In this document: one piece after another, positions 1 through 6,027 of the stretch | Layout: each line of letters opens with the position of its first letter | How positions within the stretch are numbered: the first letter of the stretch is position 1 | Assembly (NCBI GenBank): GCA_043810345.1 | Contig: JBDROF010000075.1 | Span: forward strand, 1 to 6,076 | Direction of reading: 5' to 3' | DNA from: QYOJ01 sp043810345 | GTDB lineage: Bacteria > Bacteroidota > Bacteroidia > Bacteroidales > FEN-979 | DNA: 6,076 nucleotides | Program-made: the position numbers and the translations under genes | Notes under the pieces: model-generated | The model's database searches: none | What the model was told of the DNA's origin: nothing | Seen by the model: only the letters and a program-made list of their open reading frames with translations

Positions 1-1
1 C

Positions 2-901
2 ATTGCGGAAGGGCTCTCCACTTCAGTTGTAAAAGATTCTATCATCCTGCTACTGGCCGATACCTCCCTGGCCACCGCCGGAAAATGGCAACTTGCATGG
101 GGTCCTGGGATCTCACCTGGCAATAGAAACCTGGCATTCATTGCAAAGAGCTCCACCAAAGAGGGTCCTGTTTACGCGATTGCTATCAGGGGCACAAGTG
201 TTAAATCCATCGGAGATATTCTTGAGGATCTGATTGCTTTTTCACTGGTTCATTTCCCTTTTGGTGAAACCAGCGATTCAGTCGCAAAAGGAATGATGGA
301 AGGGTTTACTGCTCTCTTACTCACAAAGGATCCGGTGAAGGGAACTACCCTGGAGGAGTTTCTGCAATCTTTACCAGCCACCGAAAAGATCCCGCTTTAC
401 GTGACCGGACACAGTCAGGGAGGTGGACTGGCTCCCCTGATGGCTTACTGGCTGGTCATGAACCCACAACTCAACGGGAAGTTTGCCATCATCACCTATG
501 CCTTTGCCGGTCCAGGTGTGGTGAACAAGAATTTCCGGGACAATTTCAACAGTGCACTGACACCGGATGACTCCTTCCGGATGCTCGTGAATCCCATCGA
601 TGTGATCCCTTTCTTCTGGTCCGATTTACCCGGCATCACTGCCAACAACATTCCCGTGCCTGTCCCTTTACTCTATCGAATACCCCTTTCGATCGCTGAG
701 GGCATACTGCAGATCGCCGGGATAACCTACTATAATATCACCGAACCGGATACCATTGGCCGTATCCCGATCACATCAACCGCCCCCGGTAACATCCACC
801 CCTCTGACACCCTTAATTGGTACAACTACTGGTGGAAAATGCAGCATAAGCACGACAGCTATCTGAAGATCCTGGGGGTGAAGCCGTTGAAACCCATCTA
901 G
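2..901 (+). CDS. Class 3 lipase family protein (alpha/beta hydrolase), 5' end missing
   Basis: This reading frame is open from the left edge of the window and ends at TAG 899-901. It gives 299 residues of a protein whose start lies outside, so an internal Met near 293 is not taken as the start. Seen in the sequence: an AIRGT stretch (RGT codons 188-196), which matches the oxyanion-side strand of class 3 lipases; the nucleophile elbow GHSQGG with Ser at 413-415; a candidate catalytic Asp in NPIDVIPF (599-601); and a candidate His in the closing HKHDSYL (851-853). The order RGT, GHSxGG, Asp, His and the spacing fit the Lipase_3 (PF01764) fold. Family knowledge suggests hydrolysis of an acylglycerol or another ester; the real substrate cannot be told. 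No lid or C-terminal sorting domain is visible. Export cannot be judged because the N-terminus is missing. The gene is convergent with the next one, and a repeat array starts at its stop codon. Confidence 0.85.
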   Translation: MAEGLSTSVVKDSIILLLADTSLATAGKWQLAWGPGISPGNRNLAFIAKSSTKEGPVYAIAIRGTSVKSIGDILEDLIAFSLVHFPFGETSDSVAKGMMEGFTALLLTKDPVKGTTLEEFLQSLPATEKIPLYVTGHSQGGGLAPLMAYWLVMNPQLNGKFAIITYAFAGPGVVNKNFRDNFNSALTPDDSFRMLVNPIDVIPFFWSDLPGITANNIPVPVPLLYRIPLSIAEGILQIAGITYYNITEPDTIGRIPITSTAPGNIHPSDTLNWYNYWWKMQHKHDSYLKILGVKPLKPI

Positions 902-951
902 AATGACAGGAATGACAGGAATGAGCAGGAATGACGAATGACAAGAATGAG
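901..951 (+). repeat. Degenerate GAATGAC tandem array at the lipase stop codon
   Basis: Six copies of the core GAATGAC or GAATGAG follow one another directly, with spacers of 0 to 3 nt. The first two units are perfect 9-mers (GAATGACAG at 901-909 and 910-918). The G of the TAG stop codon is the first base of the array. It fills most of the 70-nt gap between two convergent genes. No hairpin or T-run typical of an intrinsic terminator was found in this gap, so the end of transcription for both genes is not explained by a recognisable signal. Confidence 0.8.
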
Positions 952-971
952 AGGAGATTACCTGTGCTTTT

Positions 972-2921
972 CTATTCCCTGGCTACAACGATCTTCCCTA
1001 CCCTGACTCCCTGGGTTGTCCCTATTTTAATGATGTAAACACCTTGTTTGAGGCGGGACAGATCAAGTTCCGCATGCAGGGCACGGATGTCCTGAATAAG
1101 CAACTCCTGATGACCCATGTATGTGCATAGTTCAATGTAGTCCAGTGGATATTCACTGACCACCTTCACTACATCTGTTGCAGGATTGGGAAATATGGAC
1201 AGGATCGGATGATCCGGTTCGGGGATGGATGTGGTCAGAATTTCCACTGTATCAGAGGGGATGGATTCACAGGCGTTAAAATGAGCAGTGATGTAATAAT
1301 ATAGAACCGTTGAACCAAGCGGCGGATCTGTATCTATATAGGAAGTATCAGTTATTAGTCCTTGATTTAACTGGGTAAATGTGGCCATGCTGTCTTCAGA
1401 CCGGTAGATATTATATCCATCTACCTCCTGGGTAATGTATTCAGGAGAGAGTAGGAGTGTTTTCCCATTCTCTGTCGTATCGGGGATCAGGATATGGAGG
1501 TTGATCAGGTAGTCGCCGGTTGTGGAAGGAGTAAGTGCAGCATAATTGGGAAATGAACCAAAAAGGGATATCCCCTGCGGACCTGAAGTGTCGGAGGTAA
1601 CACGGGGATAGGCATTATCCGGGGTGTTTCCCATGGGCTGGATAAAGATCCCGACCGTTCCGCCGCTTAAATTGCCGATGCTGTCAAGGGGAACATCCTC
1701 TTCCCATTGATCATCCCCGGTGGTATAGAAAGGGCCGATCGTGGCCACTTCCTGCAGTGTCATCCACTCCACCACGTGAATCCGGTATTTCCAGATTCCC
1801 GTCTGACCCATTGAAGCATGATAAAAATCAATGGATTGGAGCAGGACCTGGTACTGGCAAGCAGTTAAATCAAATACTGTCCCATAGACCCAATCAAAGG
1901 ACTGAACAGGAGCAGTACCAGGATTTCCATCGTGATAGGAAATCTCTTCCTCAAGCCACGTCGGAGAAGTACCCTGGTCACAGGCGGGGGGATGCCAGGT
2001 GAGTGAAACCTCCTCCCCGGTGAAAAATCCTTCCGGTGAAAGAGGTGGATGGCAAACGGCATTGATCCAGATATTATCCAGGTACCAACAGGTTATATCC
2101 GAACTATTCGTCCCAAATACCCTGAACCGGTAATCCATAAATCCGCCTCCCGCATAGGGGATCTCATGGTGGTGGCTTTCCCACTCAAATGATCCGGTGT
2201 TGGAAAACAAGTCCAGCTGATGCCACATCCCGTGATGAAATAGTTCTACGGAAAACTTTTCAGTCCCGGTTGCATTCAGATCAACCAATTTTATGTCATA
2301 GTCGAAGTAAATGGTCGCACAGGACCAGGGGCCTGCATCAAATCCACCCCGGCATAAACTATAGGAATAGGTTGTATCGGCAGGGAGACCTGAAAACATG
2401 GCCGATGGTGGCGGATTGCCTGATCCTGTGGAAATGGACCAGTTCCCCTGGGAAGGGTAGAACTTCCAATCATTATAACAAAACGATCCCTGATCCCAGT
2501 ATTCCCCAAAAGGAAACGGGCAACAACAGGTAATTGTGATATCTTCCGGCCCTTCCGGTAACGATTCATCAATATAACCGGGATATCCGTACGGAGTCAG
2601 ATCATAGTATGCAGAAACGGAATAGGTGTGATACCCTGGAATAACAGTAAAGTCATAAAACCAGGTTGTATCCTGGCCGTGGACATAGTCCAAATAGGTA
2701 TCATCCCGGTAGATCCTGTATCCGAGAATTCCCGGGGGCGCCCCATTCTGAGGCTCATCCCAGGTAGCATAGGCGACGCATTCCACCGCCTCTATCTGTA
2801 GATTTGTCGGTGGATACAGCGTATAGGAAGGAGGTTGAGCAAAGAGCTTCAATCCCCCCATCACAAGAAGAATCAAGACAATTCCTCTTACCGGGCTTAA
2901 TATGGAGATAAACATTGACAT
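972..2921 (-). CDS. Secreted multidomain protein with fibronectin III domains and T9SS C-terminal sorting domain
   Basis: A 649-residue protein. Residues 1-29 form a signal peptide (hydrophobic GIVLILLVMGG, likely cleavage after LFA). Residues about 35-130 look like a fibronectin III domain (GYRIYRDD, then HTYSVSAYYD). Residues about 138-290 form a Cys- and Trp-rich beta-sandwich ending in WYLDNIWI, similar to choice-of-anchor/MAM-like domains of T9SS proteins. Residues about 300-565 read as a second fibronectin III domain (VSLTWHPP, then DGYNIYRSED and YYYITAHFNACES). It is split by a beta-rich insert at about 325-480 that starts with ISYHDG. Residues 572-649 are a type A T9SS sorting domain: SIFPNPATD, then GVYIIKI and a final GKIVV. 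By family knowledge such proteins cross the outer membrane by T9SS and lose the C-terminal domain there. No catalytic motif was seen, so an adhesive or binding role is inference. ATG codons at 2921 and 2915 are both possible starts; the first is chosen because it lies about 30 nt downstream of a -7 element. Confidence 0.9.
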   Translation of the reverse strand: MSMFISILSPVRGIVLILLVMGGLKLFAQPPSYTLYPPTNLQIEAVECVAYATWDEPQNGAPPGILGYRIYRDDTYLDYVHGQDTTWFYDFTVIPGYHTYSVSAYYDLTPYGYPGYIDESLPEGPEDITITCCCPFPFGEYWDQGSFCYNDWKFYPSQGNWSISTGSGNPPPSAMFSGLPADTTYSYSLCRGGFDAGPWSCATIYFDYDIKLVDLNATGTEKFSVELFHHGMWHQLDLFSNTGSFEWESHHHEIPYAGGGFMDYRFRVFGTNSSDITCWYLDNIWINAVCHPPLSPEGFFTGEEVSLTWHPPACDQGTSPTWLEEEISYHDGNPGTAPVQSFDWVYGTVFDLTACQYQVLLQSIDFYHASMGQTGIWKYRIHVVEWMTLQEVATIGPFYTTGDDQWEEDVPLDSIGNLSGGTVGIFIQPMGNTPDNAYPRVTSDTSGPQGISLFGSFPNYAALTPSTTGDYLINLHILIPDTTENGKTLLLSPEYITQEVDGYNIYRSEDSMATFTQLNQGLITDTSYIDTDPPLGSTVLYYYITAHFNACESIPSDTVEILTTSIPEPDHPILSIFPNPATDVVKVVSEYPLDYIELCTYMGHQELLIQDIRALHAELDLSRLKQGVYIIKIGTTQGVRVGKIVVARE

Positions 2922-2950
2922 ATAAAAGGCGAAAGAATACCTATCCGATG

Positions 2951-2958
2951 CAAATATA
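2951..2958 (-). promoter_or_regulatory. Bacteroidota-type -7 promoter element for the T9SS cargo gene
   Basis: On the - strand this reads TATATTTG, a full match to the Bacteroidota -7 consensus TAnnTTTG, with about 29 nt between it and the ATG at 2921. The usual -33 TTG is not clear; at that distance the strand is T-rich, with CCTGG as the only G-containing stretch. Two long T-runs lie directly upstream (A-runs on the + strand, about 2961-2977 and 2984-2990). They may help opening or bending of the promoter. The leader would be short, without a Shine-Dalgarno sequence, as is usual in this phylum. Confidence 0.6.
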
Positions 2959-3010
2959 AAAAAAAAACTTAAAAAAAGCCAGGAAAAAAATAATGATGCC
3001 AGGCACAGGA

Positions 3011-3045
3011 TCTAGTGTCTCACGTCCTTCGTCCTTCGTCTTTCG
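3011..3045 (-). repeat. Heptamer array directly after the PorE-like stop codon
   Basis: Read on the - strand, the first base after the TAA stop (3046-3048) begins five consecutive 7-nt words, each ending in GA. The first three are CGAAAGA, CGAAGGA and CGAAGGA; the last two (3011-3024) are more diverged but keep the period and the GA ending. Bases 3029-3043 are identical to 5591-5605, the start of the repeat block inside queE. The array lies in the 124-nt gap between two co-directional genes. The rest of that gap holds T-runs (on the - strand) and the -7 element for the next gene; no convincing terminator hairpin was seen. Confidence 0.8.
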
Positions 3046-5043
3046 TTATTTCCCGATGATCCTGAACTCCGTCCGCCGGTTGTTGGCGCGGCCGGTTTCG
3101 GTTTCGTTGGAGTCGATGGGACGGGAAAAACCATACCCGTCATAGGTCAGCCGATTCGACGGGATACCGTGGTTGACCAGGTAGAGGAAGACTGCTTTTG
3201 CCCGGTTCTTCGACAGTTCCAGGTTGTGTTCTTCGGAGCCGCGGATATCGGTGTGGCCACTGATCTCGATCTTAAGAAATGGGTTGGCTTTGAGGAGATA
3301 GACGAGTTTTTCGAGTTCGATATAAGAGATAGGTTTCAGGTCATATTTATCCGTATCGAAAAAGATATTTTTAAGAATTACAGTCTCTCCTACCCTGATC
3401 GGCTGAAGCGGGATGTTCTTCAGGAAAGGCTTCGCCTGATCGCGGATGCCGGTGAGGGAGAAATGGTCGGAATAGAAGAGATATCCTTGCCGGGAGACAT
3501 TCAGCGCGTAATCACGATCGGTTGGCAGACAGACCAGAAAGGAGCCGTCTACGGGATCGGAGGTAGCCTTTACGGCCACCTGGTTGCGCATCAGGTCGGA
3601 TAGTTCAAACCGTGCCTGCAGCTTCTTTCCAGTCTCTTTATCAAAGACGATCCCCTTCAGGTAGGTGACAGGATTTGGCTGAGCCTCCCTGTACAATGGA
3701 AACGAGTAGATATCCTGCCGGCCTTTTCCGCCCAATTTATCGGAAGAGACGTAGGCGACATCCCCGGTGGCATTCACGATCAGGGTGATCTCGTCGGCAT
3801 AGGTGTTTATCGGATAACCGAGGTTGACGGGTTTTTGCCAGGATCCATCAACATTTTTGCGAGTATAAAAGAGATCTAGTCCACCCATTCCAGGATGTCC
3901 CTTGGAGGCAAAATAGAGGGTCTGATCGTCGGGATGGATAAAGGGATTTTGCTCCTCCTCTGAGGTATTGACCGAATCGCCAAGGTTGATGGGCAGGGTC
4001 CAGTCGCCGTTGGGTAGTAACTCGCTCATCCAGATGTCGCTGCTCCCCCGTCCTCCGGCACGTTTGCTAGCGAAATAGAGCGTCTTACCGTCGGAGGAGA
4101 AGGAGGGCTGGGAGTCCCAGGTCTCGGAATTTACCATGGGCCCCAGGTTGCGGGGTGCCGACCACTGGTTGCCCATCTTCCACGACCAGTAAATATCGCA
4201 GCTACCGTAGCCATCCTCGCGCTGACAGGCAGTAAAAAACAACAACTGGCCATCGGGAGAGATGGAGATCGCCCCTTCGTTTCCCCTTGTATTGATAGGC
4301 GGCCCCAGGTTGAATGCCCGGAACCAGGCTGAATCGCCGGAGCTGCAGGTAAGATAAAAATCCTCCTCAACCGCCTCCGAATTCCGGTCGGTGATGGCGC
4401 TGGTTGGTAGCCGGCGGGTGAAATAGAGGGTTTGCTTGTCGGAAGAGATGGCGTTGATATACTCGTCGTGTATAGTATTGATGCTGTCGCCCAGGTTCAC
4501 CGGATCGAACGGTACCGGGTTAGCAACCATATCCATGGCAAAATCACATTTGCGTATATTCTCTTCTGTTTGCCATCGCCTGCTGGCAGGTCCTTTGTGA
4601 TACGAGAGGTACCTGATGTAATCCTCTTTTGCCTCTGAATAACGACCCATCTGCAACTTCAGGTTCCCCAGGATCACATAAAGATTGAAATCCAAGTCGG
4701 GAAGTAGCTGAACCGCCCTCTCGTAATTGGTGATGGCTTCCTCCAGATCACGTTGTTCGGCAGCCATATCCCCCTTCAGGGCATAGGCTTCGGCAAAACC
4801 AGGATCGGCCACCAGCGCTTTACCAAGAGATGCCAGGGCCTGTGGATAATCCCGAAGCTGGTAATGCTGATAAGCCTGCAGGTAAAACCTCTGTGCTTTT
4901 TTGGAAGAGGTAGATAGGTTATTCACAGACTGTGCAAAAGAACGGTTGCCCAAAACTAGTGACCAGTAACCAGTAAGTGGTGAGTAGTGAGAAGTGAGAA
5001 GTGAGAAGTAAAAAAGGAGAGCTATTGTTCGAAGGATCTTCAT
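3046..5043 (-). CDS. PorE-like envelope protein: TPR, PD40 propeller, carboxypeptidase-regulatory domain, OmpA C-terminal domain
   Basis: A 665-residue protein. Signal peptide 1-37, with probable cleavage after SFA; no lipobox Cys. TPR repeats at about 45-150 (RFYLQAYQHYQLRDYPQAL, then YALKGDMAAEQRDLEEAI). PD40 beta-propeller blades at about 183-450, with repeated NLG..INT, SPDGQLLFF, SSDGKTLYFAS and HPDDQTLYFAS motifs. A carboxypeptidase-regulatory-like beta-sandwich at about 460-550 (YLKGIVFDKETGKKL). OmpA C-terminal domain at about 553-665 with ISGHTDIRGS; D599 and R614 sit where OmpA proteins bind the diaminopimelate of peptidoglycan. Domain order and length match PorE of the Porphyromonas gingivalis T9SS (about 670 residues), but Bacteroidota also carry other proteins of this architecture, so the name is not assigned. 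A TTG further upstream (5070) is rejected as start because it forms part of the -7 element; the ATG at 5043 starts a normal signal peptide. Oddity: residues 12-29 are encoded by a heptamer repeat. Confidence 0.9.
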   Translation of the reverse strand: MKILRTIALLFYFSLLTSHYSPLTGYWSLVLGNRSFAQSVNNLSTSSKKAQRFYLQAYQHYQLRDYPQALASLGKALVADPGFAEAYALKGDMAAEQRDLEEAITNYERAVQLLPDLDFNLYVILGNLKLQMGRYSEAKEDYIRYLSYHKGPASRRWQTEENIRKCDFAMDMVANPVPFDPVNLGDSINTIHDEYINAISSDKQTLYFTRRLPTSAITDRNSEAVEEDFYLTCSSGDSAWFRAFNLGPPINTRGNEGAISISPDGQLLFFTACQREDGYGSCDIYWSWKMGNQWSAPRNLGPMVNSETWDSQPSFSSDGKTLYFASKRAGGRGSSDIWMSELLPNGDWTLPINLGDSVNTSEEEQNPFIHPDDQTLYFASKGHPGMGGLDLFYTRKNVDGSWQKPVNLGYPINTYADEITLIVNATGDVAYVSSDKLGGKGRQDIYSFPLYREAQPNPVTYLKGIVFDKETGKKLQARFELSDLMRNQVAVKATSDPVDGSFLVCLPTDRDYALNVSRQGYLFYSDHFSLTGIRDQAKPFLKNIPLQPIRVGETVILKNIFFDTDKYDLKPISYIELEKLVYLLKANPFLKIEISGHTDIRGSEEHNLELSKNRAKAVFLYLVNHGIPSNRLTYDGYGFSRPIDSNETETGRANNRRTEFRIIGK
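4957..5010 (-). repeat. Heptamer array coding for the signal-peptide core of the PorE-like protein
   Basis: Seven full 7-nt units plus a partial one run without a break. On the - strand the words are of the type CACTTCT, grading into TACTGGT and CACTAGT. On the + strand GTGAGAA occurs three times exactly in tandem at 4987-5007, and CCAGTAA twice at 4963-4976. Because 7 and 3 have no common factor, the encoded peptide repeats every seven residues: YFSLLTS, then HYSPLTG, then YWSL (residues 12-29). The array lies wholly inside the reading frame. Gain or loss of one unit would shift the frame. Confidence 0.85.
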
Positions 5044-5067
5044 GCCGCAGAAAAAAGTCAGATCCAA

Positions 5068-5075
5068 CAAAATTA
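5068..5075 (-). promoter_or_regulatory. Bacteroidota-type -7 promoter element for the PorE-like gene
   Basis: On the - strand this reads TAATTTTG, a full match to TAnnTTTG, with 24 nt between it and the ATG at 5043. No clear -33 TTG is present; that position falls within the GGGATGAA repeat at 5093-5120. The element shows that a TTG codon at 5070 is promoter DNA and not a start codon. It suggests the gene has its own promoter even though queE ends only 85 nt upstream. Confidence 0.6.
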
Positions 5076-5092
5076 CAGTTTATTATCCACAT

Positions 5093-5120
5093 CCCTTCAT
5101 CCCTTCATCCCTTCATCCCC
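5093..5120 (-). repeat. GGGATGAA octamer array with G-quadruplex pattern upstream of the PorE-like gene
   Basis: On the + strand CCCTTCAT is repeated three times exactly (5093-5100, 5101-5108, 5109-5116) and is followed by CCCC. On the - strand, the coding strand of the next gene, this gives four G-runs (one of four, three of three) separated by three identical ATGAA loops of 5 nt. That satisfies the common G3+N1-7 quadruplex pattern. The array ends 17 nt upstream of the -7 element and so covers the expected -33 region. It also lies 8 nt past the queE stop codon. Confidence 0.75.
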
Positions 5121-5128
5121 ACACCACT

Positions 5129-5899
5129 TCAGGGTATCCCAATGTACTTATGCATCTGCAACGAGAGTCTCCATGCCGGATGGGATTCGATGTACTTGAT
5201 CATCTGTGGGAGCATCTCTACCCTACGGCTCCATTCAGGTTGAAGAAAGAGGTGTGCATGAGGATTCATCATGCCAGCCTGCTCTTCCGCCCACACGAAA
5301 TCCTCTTCTATATGGATGATCACCTTAAGCTCATGGCTGATGGCATAAAACTCTTGCCGGGGAGGCCGGTCACGCTTGGGTGAGAGGCAGATCCAATCCC
5401 AGGAGCCCGATAACGGTTGGGAGCCGGAGGTTTCGAGGAAGGTCCTGACGATTTTCGAGGTCCGGTTTTCGATTATCGATTGATTCTCGATCCGCGATTC
5501 GGGATCCGCGATTCGCAATTCTGTGCTCTGTGCCCTGTCCTCTTTGCCCTGAACCTTATACCCATCGTCTCGTCCCTCTTCCCTCGTCTGTCGTCCTTCG
5601 TCTTTAAGTTGGCCGCACAGGTAATCCAGGCTATAGAGCAACGGCTCGCCGCCCGTAACAATCACGGCGTTGGCAGGGCATTGCAGAGCCCGCTCCACCA
5701 CCTGATCGGTATTGACCGGGGGAAAAAGATCCGCTTTCCACGACTCCTTCACATCACACCAGTAACACCCTACGTCGCATCCGCCGATCCGGATAAACCA
5801 GGCCGCTTTCCCAGTGTGAAAGCCCTCTCCCTGCAGGGAGTAGAATTCCTCCATAACCGGAAGTAAAAGGCCGGATTTTAATTGATCCTCCTGGTTCAT
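5129..5899 (-). CDS. queE: 7-carboxy-7-deazaguanine synthase QueE (radical SAM) with a repeat-encoded internal insert
   Basis: A 256-residue enzyme. QueE turns 6-carboxytetrahydropterin into 7-carboxy-7-deazaguanine, using SAM, Mg2+ and a 4Fe-4S cluster, in the cytoplasmic pathway to preQ0, preQ1 and queuosine. Seen: MEEFYSLQGEGFHTG at 16-30 (substrate-binding N-terminal motif), cluster cysteines C41, C45 and C48 as CX3CX2C in CDVGCYWCD, GGEP at 83-86 (SAM contact), LETSGS at 155-160, WDWICLSPK at 167-175, ELKVII at 190-195, LQPEWS at 219-224 and the closing SLQMHKYIGIP. These match the QueE subtype common in Bacteroidota, which I recall as about 205-210 residues. The excess is explained by residues about 99-149, a charged low-complexity stretch encoded by heptamer repeats between GGEP and LETSGS. 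ATG 5899 is chosen; Met16 at 5854 is an alternative that would still keep the whole domain. No other queuosine gene is visible. The upstream leader has only an imperfect -7-like sequence (TACTATTTG, 5919-5927). Confidence 0.95.
   Translation of the reverse strand: MNQEDQLKSGLLLPVMEEFYSLQGEGFHTGKAAWFIRIGGCDVGCYWCDVKESWKADLFPPVNTDQVVERALQCPANAVIVTGGEPLLYSLDYLCGQLKDEGRQTREEGRDDGYKVQGKEDRAQSTELRIADPESRIENQSIIENRTSKIVRTFLETSGSQPLSGSWDWICLSPKRDRPPRQEFYAISHELKVIIHIEEDFVWAEEQAGMMNPHAHLFLQPEWSRRVEMLPQMIKYIESHPAWRLSLQMHKYIGIP
5452..5605 (-). repeat. Three-block heptamer array inside the queE reading frame
   Basis: Read on the - strand, about 150 nt are organised in 7-nt words of three types in sequence. 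Block 1 (about 5571-5605) has words ending in GA such as CGAAGGA and CGAGGGA. Block 2 (about 5522-5549) has AGGGCAA, AGAGGAC, AGGGCAC and AGAGCAC. Block 3 (about 5452-5513) has GAATCGC, GGATCCC, GGATCGA, TCGATAA and TCGAAAA types. A 13-bp sequence, GATCCGCGATTCG, occurs at 5489-5501 and 5503-5515 on the + strand, 14 nt (two heptamers) apart. The whole block stays open in the queE frame and encodes roughly residues 99-149. A stretch between blocks 1 and 2 (about 5550-5570) is irregular. Confidence 0.8.
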
Positions 5900-5933
5900 T
5901 TAGTTTTTGGTAGACGCACAAATAGTACAGAAA

Positions 5934-5997
5934 CAAATTACCAAATATCAAATGCCAAATAACAAATAATAACCAAGGACCAATTATCCAAATTCAC
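5934..5997 (+). repeat. CAAATAA-type heptamer array upstream of queE, left arm
   Basis: On the + strand CAAAT recurs every 7 nt from 5942 (spacing 8 for the first copy), including CAAATAA twice in tandem at 5956-5969. Less similar 7-nt words follow (TAACCAA at 5970, GGACCAA at 5977, then TTATCCA). The array starts about 35 nt upstream of the queE start codon, so it also makes up the queE promoter region. Bases 5956-5969 are the exact reverse complement of 6063-6076. Confidence 0.75.
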
Positions 5998-6027
5998 CAA
6001 ACGGAAGAAGTTGAGGATGTGCGGCAT

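Noticed and set aside
901..951. CRISPR array at the lipase end
   Set aside because: The units are 7-10 nt with at most 3 nt between them; there are no spacers and no cas genes.
2978..3012. Terminator hairpin for the PorE-like gene around GTGCCTGGCATC followed by T-runs (- strand)
   Set aside because: The pairing TGCC/GGCA leaves a one-base loop and does not extend; the T-runs alone are better explained as promoter-upstream A/T tracts.
3169..3603. A 144-codon open frame on the + strand opposite the PorE-like gene
   Set aside because: It is antisense to the OmpA and regulatory domains, whose motifs are clear on the other strand.
5044..5070. Upstream TTG at 5070 as the start of the PorE-like gene (nine extra residues)
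   Set aside because: The TTG is the end of a perfect TAnnTTTG -7 element (5068-5075), and the ATG at 5043 begins a normal signal peptide.
5417..5866. A 149-codon open frame on the + strand opposite queE
   Set aside because: It runs antisense through conserved QueE motifs and has no recognisable protein features; it is an antisense shadow.
5919..5927. TACTATTTG (- strand) as the queE -7 element
   Set aside because: It has three bases instead of two between TA and TTTG, and the region is full of TTTG words from the repeat array, so a match by chance is likely.
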